Shown: in pieces, positions 20,052 through 28,097 of the stretch
Layout of the letters: each line of letters begins with the position of its first letter
Numbering within the stretch: position 1 is the first letter of the stretch
Assembly: GCA_030835925.1 (NCBI GenBank)
Contig: JAURQW010000024.1
Span: 1-51,161, forward strand
DNA length: 51,161 nt
Direction of reading: 5' to 3'
Origin: Gammaproteobacteria bacterium
Lineage (GTDB): Bacteria > Pseudomonadota > Gammaproteobacteria > GCA-002705445 > GCA-002716945
Program-made: the position numbers and the translations under genes
Notes under the pieces: model-generated
The model's database searches: none
What the model was told of the DNA's origin: nothing
What the model saw: only the letters and a program-made list of their open reading frames with translations

Positions 20052-20929
20052 TTTATATCTCTATGCTTCACTAGAATAGTATATTTCTTTCTTAACTCTT
20101 TGGATACATTTTCTGTAATATATACTGATCTATGCTGTCCTCCAGTGCATCCTATAGATATAGTTAGGTAGTTACGGTCACTTTTAAGAAATTTTGGGAT
20201 CCATTTGTTTAAGAATTTCACAATATTAGTTATCAATTCTAGTGATGCAGGGTCTTTTTTGATAAATGACTTTACCTGATTGTCTTTGCCAGACAGAGCT
20301 CTCAAACTTTTGTCCCAAAATGGGTTTGCAAGACATCTCACATCAAATACAAAATCGCTGTCATTAGGAATATTATTCTTATATCCAAAAGATTGAAGTT
20401 GAATGAGCATATCTTCTTTTTTTTGCGAATGCGAGAATCTCATATTTATTTGTCTTTTTAGATCTAGTGGTAGCAGATCATCGGTATCTATGATTAGGTT
20501 AGAATTCTCTTTTAACACTTGCATAATTTCCATCTCTTTAGAAATTGCTTCTTTAAGACTGATTTTATTTTTCGCGAGAGGATGGAGTCGTCTTGTTGCA
20601 TTAAACCTTGATAATAGTATCTTGATTGAGGAATGTAAAAAAATTGTATTTGTTTTAATATTTAAATCAGCTATTTTGTTGTATAAATTATCAACAGACT
20701 TTTTGAAACTCTTGTCTAATTTGATAGATCTTATATCGATACTTATAGCAACTTTATGATAAGACTTTTCTGTTGGATCATTCATTCTTTCAAGAATAGT
20801 TATAATCATTTTTGGAGATAAATTGTCAATACAAAAATATCCTTGATCTTCAAGAGCATGAAGAGCTATTGTTTTGCCTGATCCAGATAAACCAGTAATG
20901 ATTATTAGTTTAGATTGAGGCCTGTTCAT
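20048..20929 (-). CDS. rapZ: RNase adapter RapZ / nucleotide-binding protein YvcJ family
   Basis: 293 aa; IITGLSGSGKTIALHALEDQGYFCIDNL, DVRCLANPFWDKSLRALSGKD, ISIGCTGGQHRSVYITE. Confidence 0.95.
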   Translation of the reverse strand: MNRPQSKLIIITGLSGSGKTIALHALEDQGYFCIDNLSPKMIITILERMNDPTEKSYHKVAISIDIRSIKLDKSFKKSVDNLYNKIADLNIKTNTIFLHSSIKILLSRFNATRRLHPLAKNKISLKEAISKEMEIMQVLKENSNLIIDTDDLLPLDLKRQINMRFSHSQKKEDMLIQLQSFGYKNNIPNDSDFVFDVRCLANPFWDKSLRALSGKDNQVKSFIKKDPASLELITNIVKFLNKWIPKFLKSDRNYLTISIGCTGGQHRSVYITENVSKELRKKYTILVKHRDIK

Positions 20930-20942
20930 AAATTTATTTTAA

Positions 20943-21392
20943 TTAGTGACTATTAATAATCATCATAACATCGCTTGCAGTATTTGCTGTGCGTATTTTT
21001 TCTCGTAATACTTGATTATCTAATAGAGATGCTATATTCGATAACAACTCTACATGCATTTTATTATTATCATTTGGAACAAATAACGATATTATAATAT
21101 CAACTTTATTGCCATCTATTGAATTGAAGTCTATAGCTTCCGTTAATTTCAATATTATAATCTTGGCATTTTGGATACCCTCAATCCTAGCATGGGGTAT
21201 TGCAATGCCATTTCCAAATGCCGTTGTACCTAACTTTTCTCTCTCATATAACTTTTGAAATATCTCGTCTTTATTTGTTGATGTTAGTTCAGCCATTTTA
21301 TTACTTATAACTTCTAGGGTGTTTTTTTGACTCTTTGAATCACAATCCATTATTATAGACTCTTCAGTTAAAAAATTTGTTATTTCGCTCAT
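20943..21392 (-). CDS. ptsN: PTS nitrogen-regulatory EIIA (EIIA-Ntr)
   Basis: 149 aa; YEREKLGTTAFGNGIAIPHARIEGIQNA with the phospho-His motif. Confidence 0.95.
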   Translation of the reverse strand: MSEITNFLTEESIIMDCDSKSQKNTLEVISNKMAELTSTNKDEIFQKLYEREKLGTTAFGNGIAIPHARIEGIQNAKIIILKLTEAIDFNSIDGNKVDIIISLFVPNDNNKMHVELLSNIASLLDNQVLREKIRTANTASDVMMIINSH

Positions 21393-21394
21393 GT

Positions 21395-22744
21395 TTATTT
21401 TATCTTCCTGTTTTTTGATGTTGGTATTAATAATGTTTCTCTATACTTTGCTACTGTACGTCTTGCAACTTTAATTCCATTTTCATTAAAGTTTTTTGAT
21501 ATATCTGAGTCACTCAAAGGCTTATTTTTATCCTCATTTGCAATAATTTTTGTTATCATTGATTTGATTGCTGTTGAGGATATCATTTTTCCATGATCTG
21601 TACTAATTTCTGATGAAAAAAAGTATTTCATTTCATAAACACCTCTATGTGTTTGAACATATTTATTATTTGTACATCTAGAAACTGTTGATTCATGCAT
21701 ATTGATTTCTACTGCTATGTCTTTTAACGATAATGGCTTCATTGCAATTTCACCTTGATTAAGAAAATCTTTCTGTTTATGAAATATTGCTCTTGCCACC
21801 TTAAGGATAGTGATATTTCTATTATTTAGTGCTTTTAAAAAGAAATTTGCATCTTGCAAATTATTTTTTACATATTCTTGATCAGATTTACTCTTAATTT
21901 TTTCCATCAATTCTTTGTATGCTTTATTGATTCTTATTTTAGGGTTTATTGAGGGATTTAATTCTACCACCCATTTAGAATCTCTTTTCACTATAATAAT
22001 ATCTGGTGTTATGTGTTCATGATGCAATATATCAGAAATAATATTTCCTGGTCTTGGATTAAGTGATTTTATGATATCTTGAGCATTATTCTCTCTCTCA
22101 AATTCTGAAATAAAAGCATCAAAATTTAGCATGGTCGGTTTAATATCATCTTCTAGTTTTTCAATCATATGTTTAGCAGAATCGAAGTTTTTGTGATCTT
22201 GATGATAATATTCAAGTTGTATTAATAGGCAGTCTTTTAACGAGGTCGCGCCAACACCTATTGGGTCAAGATGTTGAATTTTATGAAGAACCGCAAATAT
22301 CTCTTGAAAGGTAGTTTCTAAATTTCGTTTCAACAGTATAAATAGATCTTCAATAGTTTCTGTCAAGAACCCATCATCATTGATATAATCTATAATATTA
22401 TATGCAATGAACTGATCTTGTTGTGACATAGATGATAAATTTATTTGCCACATTAAATATTCCTGAAGCGATTGATGTGATGCAGGAAGTTGTTCATAGG
22501 CATCTTGAGCTACATCTCCAGTAGAAGTAGGGTAACTTAAAGACAATATTGGGCCTTCAGATGAGACCTCAACATGCTCAGATGAATTTTCATTCTCAAG
22601 AAATGGATTTTCAAGGATCTTATCTTCTATTTCTTTTTGTAAATCAATTGAATTTAGCTGTAACAATTTTATCGCAAGTTGAATTTGTTGCGTCATTGCT
22701 AATTTATTATTAATTGATAAGCTTTGCTTTGTCTTAAGACTCAT
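21395..22744 (-). CDS. rpoN: RNA polymerase sigma-54 factor
   Basis: 449 aa; LAMTQQIQLAIKLLQLNSIDLQKEI, IAVEINMHESTVSRCTNNKYVQTHRGVYEMKYFFSS, RpoN box ARRTVAKYRETLLIPTSKNRK. Confidence 0.95.
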   Translation of the reverse strand: MSLKTKQSLSINNKLAMTQQIQLAIKLLQLNSIDLQKEIEDKILENPFLENENSSEHVEVSSEGPILSLSYPTSTGDVAQDAYEQLPASHQSLQEYLMWQINLSSMSQQDQFIAYNIIDYINDDGFLTETIEDLFILLKRNLETTFQEIFAVLHKIQHLDPIGVGATSLKDCLLIQLEYYHQDHKNFDSAKHMIEKLEDDIKPTMLNFDAFISEFERENNAQDIIKSLNPRPGNIISDILHHEHITPDIIIVKRDSKWVVELNPSINPKIRINKAYKELMEKIKSKSDQEYVKNNLQDANFFLKALNNRNITILKVARAIFHKQKDFLNQGEIAMKPLSLKDIAVEINMHESTVSRCTNNKYVQTHRGVYEMKYFFSSEISTDHGKMISSTAIKSMITKIIANEDKNKPLSDSDISKNFNENGIKVARRTVAKYRETLLIPTSKNRKIK

Positions 22745-23463
22745 AATTTGAAGCTATCGCCCAAGTATACGCTTTGAACAATTTTATCTTTGACAATTTC
22801 AGATGGTTTCCCATGTGCTATGACTTTTCCATCACTAATGATATATGATTCATCGCATACTTTTAATGTCTCTCTAACATTATGATCTGTAATTAGCACG
22901 CCTATGTCTACATTTATTAAATCTTTTATGATCTTTTGTATTTCAATAATTGAAATTGGATCTATTCCAGCAAATGGCTCATCTAGTAGTAGGAACTTTG
23001 GCTCAATAGCTAAAGCCCTTGCTATTTCTACCCGCCTTCTTTCTCCTCCTGATAAGCTAGCTCCATTACTATCGAGTATATTTTCTATCTGCAATGTTGA
23101 TACTAGTGAATCTAGTTTTATTTGTCTTTGTTTTAAAGAGAGATGTTTCCTGGTTTCAAGGATTGCCATAATATTATCTCTAACATTTAAGTTTCTAAAT
23201 ATAGAAGGTTCTTGCGGCAAATAACTTATACCCAGGTTAGATCTCAAGTGCATTGGAAGGTTTGTAATATCAGTATCATTTATCTTAATTAGACCGCTAT
23301 TACATTTTATTAGACCCACGAGCATATAAAACGTTGTTGTCTTTCCAGCCCCATTTGGACCCAACAGACCAACGACCTTTTTAGCATGAAGATTTATGCT
23401 TACTTTATCAACAACTTTTTTGTCATTATATTTTTTAACAAGATCCGTACAGTTCAGGTGCAT
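22741..23463 (-). CDS. lptB: LPS export ABC transporter ATP-binding protein
   Basis: 240 aa; GLLGPNGAGKTTTFYMLVGLI, SLSGGERRRVEIARALA, LLLDEPFAGIDPISI, LITDHNVRETL. Confidence 0.95.
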   Translation of the reverse strand: MHLNCTDLVKKYNDKKVVDKVSINLHAKKVVGLLGPNGAGKTTTFYMLVGLIKCNSGLIKINDTDITNLPMHLRSNLGISYLPQEPSIFRNLNVRDNIMAILETRKHLSLKQRQIKLDSLVSTLQIENILDSNGASLSGGERRRVEIARALAIEPKFLLLDEPFAGIDPISIIEIQKIIKDLINVDIGVLITDHNVRETLKVCDESYIISDGKVIAHGKPSEIVKDKIVQSVYLGDSFKL

Positions 23464-24218
23464 TATTTAACCTTTTTAGTTTTTAAGATAGTCTTAACTC
23501 TATTTTGTATTTGTATCTTATCATTTTGGCCTTCTTTTTTAAGCAAAACCCATGTTTTTTTATTAAGATCATACAGCATCGTTTCGCCCTCTAATTCTTC
23601 AGCACGATCATCAGTATTTGATATCCTCTTTGCATTAGAGAGTATTCTAATTTTCCCCGTCTTCATATTCGCTATTACTCCATTACCAGAGGTTTTAGAA
23701 TTCGGAGTAGTTATTGTTGCAAATTCGCTTGTTTCTATAATTTCTTGATTAGGGTATATGATAGCTTTTGACGTTATTATATTAACTTCATTGACTTTAT
23801 TGTTATCATATTTATTAAATATTACATTATCTTTTAAGTATATTGTTTTAAAAAGAGAGTCAGGATCAAGCGCATGGTCTGCTTGGATTATCCAAAAAGA
23901 TTTTTCAGATGATCTTATATTCATAAATGGCATTATGACCTCTGATCTTAAACTATTTGGAAACTTTTCAAGCTTATCTCCAGAAAGTGTCCATGCTAAT
24001 TGTCCATTAACATCTGTTTCAGACATTTCAAAATCATTTAAGAAATGATTAGAAACACTAGAGTCTTTATTAAGCGAATTATAATTTAATGCTTCTGATA
24101 AAATATTATTAATCAACAAAAAGAACGATAACACTATTATAGTTATTAGAATAGTTTTCCTAGAAAATTTTAAAAGGAAATTATTTATTAGATTTTTTAT
24201 CATTTTTTGCGAGTACAA
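23463..24218 (-). CDS. lptC: LPS export protein LptC with C-terminal extension (possible LptA-derived segment)
   Basis: 251 aa; N-terminal TM, LNDFEMSETDVNGQLAWTLSGDKLEKFPNS, WIIQADHALDPDSLFKTIYLKDNVIF; position between lptB and kdsC; start may be the internal ATG near 24203. Confidence 0.75.
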   Translation of the reverse strand: MYSQKMIKNLINNFLLKFSRKTILITIIVLSFFLLINNILSEALNYNSLNKDSSVSNHFLNDFEMSETDVNGQLAWTLSGDKLEKFPNSLRSEVIMPFMNIRSSEKSFWIIQADHALDPDSLFKTIYLKDNVIFNKYDNNKVNEVNIITSKAIIYPNQEIIETSEFATITTPNSKTSGNGVIANMKTGKIRILSNAKRISNTDDRAEELEGETMLYDLNKKTWVLLKKEGQNDKIQIQNRVKTILKTKKVK

Positions 24219-24729
24219 TCAAATCACAAACATCTCTAACAGCACCAAAACCACCATATCTTGGTGTAATCCAATCTGAGTAATCAGTCAATTTATTATA
24301 GTTTGCATTAGGCACTGTAATTGATAATCCAGCCTTTTCCATTAATTCAATATCCACTATATCATCTCCAACAAAGCAGACTTGATCTAGATTATACTTC
24401 TTTGAAAATCTTTCCTTAAAATCTCCTAATTTATCCCTTGAACCTTGTATAACTTCTGTAAACTTAAGATCTTTAGCTCTGTATTCTACTGCTTTTGAAT
24501 ATCTGCCACTTATTATTGCTAATTCAACATCTAGGTTTCTAACTAACATCAGACCATGGCCATCTTGCGCAAAAAACCTTTTGGATTCAGCGCCATTTTC
24601 ATCTAGTATAATGCCACCATCAGTTAATACCCCGTCTACATCTAGTACAAGTAATTGAATATTTTTAGCTTTTTCAATTATTTTTTGATCAATAGAGTTC
24701 ATTTGTTCATAATATTTAGTATAGTTCAT
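24181..24729 (-). CDS. kdsC: 3-deoxy-D-manno-octulosonate 8-phosphate phosphatase
   Basis: 182 aa HAD; LLVLDVDGVLTDGGIILDENGAESKRFFAQDGHGLMLVRN, VCFVGDDIVDIELMEKAGLSITV. Confidence 0.95.
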   Translation of the reverse strand: MNYTKYYEQMNSIDQKIIEKAKNIQLLVLDVDGVLTDGGIILDENGAESKRFFAQDGHGLMLVRNLDVELAIISGRYSKAVEYRAKDLKFTEVIQGSRDKLGDFKERFSKKYNLDQVCFVGDDIVDIELMEKAGLSITVPNANYNKLTDYSDWITPRYGGFGAVRDVCDLIVLAKNDKKSNK

Positions 24730-25697
24730 TATTCAATTCCATTTCTAAGAAGTTCATTAAGAGTTAGCAAGCCAACTACAGTTTTATCATGATTAATAAC
24801 TACTAAAGAAGTTATTTCATTTTTTTCCATTATACTTAATGCTTCAACTGCCATGGTATCTATTGACACCACCAAGGGTTTCTTGGTCATTACTTTATAT
24901 AAGCTTAATGCTGAAATATTTTTATGCTTTTTTAGTACTCTTCTTAGATCGCCATCAGTAAATATTCCTTTGAGTTGTTTTGAAGAATTCAATATTATGA
25001 CAATACCATAATTATATCTCGTAACTACATCAATGGCTTTCATCAAAGGTAGATCCTTATAAACATAAGGTAATTTCTTAGTAAACATTATATCTTCCGA
25101 CTTACGAAGGAGTCTTTTACCTAAACTTCCTTGAGGATGTGATTTCGCAAAGTCTTTAGACGTGAAACCTCTACACTCTAAAAGAGTAATTGCGAGTGCA
25201 TCTGACATCGCTATAGCAGATATAACGCTAGATGTAGGAGCTAAATCTAGAGGACATGCCTCAGATTTGACACCAGAATCTATTATCACATTCGTGTTTT
25301 TAGAAAGCGTCGATCTTTTATTTCCCGTTATGGTAATTAGCGGAATTTTTAGAATCTTGAATAAGGGCAACAAAAGCAACAGTTCTTTTGTTTCACCAGA
25401 ATTTGAGTAAAATATAACAACATCAGATTTCTCAACCAAACCCATATCACCATGCAAAGCTTCTGCCGCATGTAGAAATATCGAAGGACTGCCTGTGCTT
25501 GAAAAAGTTGCAGATGCTTTTTTAGCAACATGGCCAGATTTTCCGAGACCAATTGTAATTATTTTACCTTTACAGGCCAACAAAAGATCACATGCTTTTT
25601 CAAAGTTGCGATCAATCTTTTTTGTTAGTTGATTTAATGCCTGAGCCTCTTTTTTAATTGTTTTTTTGGCAATAGATGCTTTGTCGATATTTCTCAT
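24729..25697 (-). CDS. kdsD: Arabinose-5-phosphate isomerase
   Basis: 322 aa SIS plus tandem CBS; GLGKSGHVAKKASATFSSTGSPSIFLHAAEALHGDMG, IFYSNSGETKELL, AKSHPQGSLGKRLL. Confidence 0.95.
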   Translation of the reverse strand: MRNIDKASIAKKTIKKEAQALNQLTKKIDRNFEKACDLLLACKGKIITIGLGKSGHVAKKASATFSSTGSPSIFLHAAEALHGDMGLVEKSDVVIFYSNSGETKELLLLLPLFKILKIPLITITGNKRSTLSKNTNVIIDSGVKSEACPLDLAPTSSVISAIAMSDALAITLLECRGFTSKDFAKSHPQGSLGKRLLRKSEDIMFTKKLPYVYKDLPLMKAIDVVTRYNYGIVIILNSSKQLKGIFTDGDLRRVLKKHKNISALSLYKVMTKKPLVVSIDTMAVEALSIMEKNEITSLVVINHDKTVVGLLTLNELLRNGIE

Positions 25698-26667
25698 AAA
25701 CTTATGCCATACAAACTAATTTGATACATTGTGAATAATCCAAGTAATAGTGTACATAAAATCTTACTAAATAAATAATTATGGTTTTTTATTATAATAT
25801 AAAAGCACACCATTGTAATTAGGATCATAATTATATCTCGTAATAAATCTGTAATATATAGTGGTTTAGGGAGCTCTAATGCAAATAAACCAGCTAGACT
25901 TATCACTATAGCAAAATTAAATATATTAGATCCAAGGATATTACCAATTATAAAATCAACATTTTTCTTTCTAGCAGACTCAATGCTTGATGCTAATTCA
26001 GGAATACTTGAACCTATCGCAGTAATTGAAAGCCCTATTACATAATTTGATATGCCATAATGTTTAGCAACTATAATACTACTATTTAATAATAACTCAG
26101 TCCCAACCAAAAGAGTCAGTAATCCAAATATCAGGTTTGCGAATACCCTCGCATTACTTTTTAAGTCTTCTGAGTTTACTTTCTTATAATTTTTTGAATC
26201 TTGATAGACGAATTTCTTATATAAAAATACAAGGATAAAAAAAGAAATTATTAAAAGTATAGAATCATTAACTGAGATCGTGCCATCTTTAAGTATTAAA
26301 AATACTAGTATAGAAATTATTATCAGAATAAACATGAAACCATATGTTTCTCGATCAATAAATCTGTTAACAGGTAATATATCTTTTTTAAGAAACAAAT
26401 AACTAATAGCAAATACAAACGCGATATTTGAATATTTGATCCTAATGCATTACCAATAGCTATATTAGATTCACCATCGAGACTGGATATGATTGAGATG
26501 AATATTTCAGGAGAAGATGTAGCTAAGCCAATAAAAATAAAACTAGATAAAAAATAAGAGATATTATATTTTTTTGAGATATTCTCGGTAGATGCAACAA
26601 GCACATTCGCTCCATAGCTGACCAATGCGAGACCTAAGACAAATAATAAAAAAACTGTGATTGTCAT
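25694..26667 (-). pseudogene. yrbG: CaCA-family calcium/sodium antiporter (YrbG-like), split by an apparent 1-nt frameshift
   Basis: Two overlapping ORFs (26323..26667 N-terminal, 25694..26398 C-terminal). Restoring one base between 26430 and 26431 gives GNALGSNIANIAFVFAISYLFLKKD, the expected exchanger motif. Confidence 0.8.
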
Positions 26668-26687
26668 AAGGAAACTTATGTTAAAGC

Positions 26688-27431
26688 TTAATAATCTACA
26701 CCTATCACATCGATTTCAAAATCTTCTTCCGATTCCCCATCATTAACCATGGATTCACGCTTTTGTAGATAAGATTCTCTGATAAAGATATATTTATCTT
26801 TAGCAGCAGTATCAAGTATTTTTGTTGCTCTGAGTAGTCTTGCGCGTATATCAATTACACTCAAAGTATCTAATGCAAGCTCTTCTTTATTATGAAGCTG
26901 TTGAACAGGCGATATTTGTCTATCTGCATATAAACCTGGAGCATCTCTAAATGAGCTTGATCCAAAAAAAGGTAATACCAAATAAGGTCCTTGTGGCACA
27001 CCCCAGTAACCTAAAGTTTGTCCAAAATCTTCCTTATTTTTAGTCAATCCTATAGGCGTAGCAACATCGAAAATACCAAGAATTCCTACAGTGGTATTTA
27101 TAGAGAATCTAAGAAAATCATAACCAGCTTGTTGAAATTTAAATTGAAATACATCATTTGCTATCGTGCTCACTTCTCCAAGATTACTAAAAAAATTTGA
27201 TACTCCAGTTTCAATGGGGTCAGGAGTTACATATTTATACGTTTTTGCAACAGGTTCTAAGACATTATCATCGACAACTTCATTAAACCCAAACATTGCT
27301 CTATTAAAAGGCTCTAAAGGATCATTTTTAGAATTGCCTGTTGTACTGCAACTAGATAATAAAAATACTAAAATAATAGAGGATAAAATTGAGTACCTTG
27401 GTGAAAATTGATAAATTTTTGAATATTTCAT
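26688..27431 (-). CDS. mlaA: MlaA / VacJ family outer-membrane lipoprotein
   Basis: 247 aa; lipobox LLSSCS, DPLEPFNRAMFGFNEVVDDNVLEPVAKTYKYVTP, FGQTLGYWGVPQGPYLVLPFFGSSSFRDAPG. Confidence 0.95.
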   Translation of the reverse strand: MKYSKIYQFSPRYSILSSIILVFLLSSCSTTGNSKNDPLEPFNRAMFGFNEVVDDNVLEPVAKTYKYVTPDPIETGVSNFFSNLGEVSTIANDVFQFKFQQAGYDFLRFSINTTVGILGIFDVATPIGLTKNKEDFGQTLGYWGVPQGPYLVLPFFGSSSFRDAPGLYADRQISPVQQLHNKEELALDTLSVIDIRARLLRATKILDTAAKDKYIFIRESYLQKRESMVNDGESEEDFEIDVIGVDY

Positions 27432-27490
27432 AATTATTGCTTAAATATGTTTAATTTATTTCCTATAATATTGATATTATACCTTTAACT

Positions 27491-28081
27491 ATGAAAATAC
27501 TTAAATACATAATTGCTATTTTTATTCTTTTTTCTTCATATTCATTTGCTAGTGATGGTCCAGATGTGTTTCTGAAAAATAGCGTAGAAGAAATATCAGA
27601 ATTTATATCAGAAAACAAAGATAGCCTAGATACTGATGAAAATTATCTAAGAGCAAAAGTTGATGAATTAGTTATACCAAAACTTGACATCAAGCTCATG
27701 TCAAAAATTGTATTAGGCAAAAAGAACTGGACATCTATGAACCCAAACCTACGTACGAAATTTCAACAAGCTTTTAGAACCCTCATGGTTAAAACATATA
27801 TGAAATCGCTAACAAGTTTTGATGGTGAAAAAATAAAGTTTTTACCTTATAAAAAAGGTGAACGCCCAGATGTAGCTAGAGTAAAGTCAGTTTATCTTCT
27901 CAATGAAGGAGAATTGAGTGTAAACTATAGTCTAAAACTTAATAAATCTGCAGAATGGAAAGTTTACGACATTAATATCGATGGAATAAGCCTCATTAAA
28001 AATTATAGGTCAGATTTTAAAAGTCATATTGAAAGAGATGGTATTGATTCTTTAATAGAAGAATTAGAAGCCAAACAATAA
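27491..28081 (+). CDS. mlaC: MlaC / Ttg2D family periplasmic phospholipid-binding protein
   Basis: 196 aa; signal peptide; VDELVIPKLDIKLMSKIVLGKKNWTSMNPNLRTKFQQAFRTLMVKTYMKSLTSF, YKLKLN/WKVYDINIDGISLIKNYRSDF. Confidence 0.9.
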   Translation: MKILKYIIAIFILFSSYSFASDGPDVFLKNSVEEISEFISENKDSLDTDENYLRAKVDELVIPKLDIKLMSKIVLGKKNWTSMNPNLRTKFQQAFRTLMVKTYMKSLTSFDGEKIKFLPYKKGERPDVARVKSVYLLNEGELSVNYSLKLNKSAEWKVYDINIDGISLIKNYRSDFKSHIERDGIDSLIEELEAKQ

Positions 28082-28097
28082 TATTAAATTAATAAAT

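Noticed and set aside
23386-24048. Plus-strand ORFs (120 and 96 aa) opposite lptC, considered as a relocated lptA
   Set aside because: Hydrophobic antisense translation with no LptA features.
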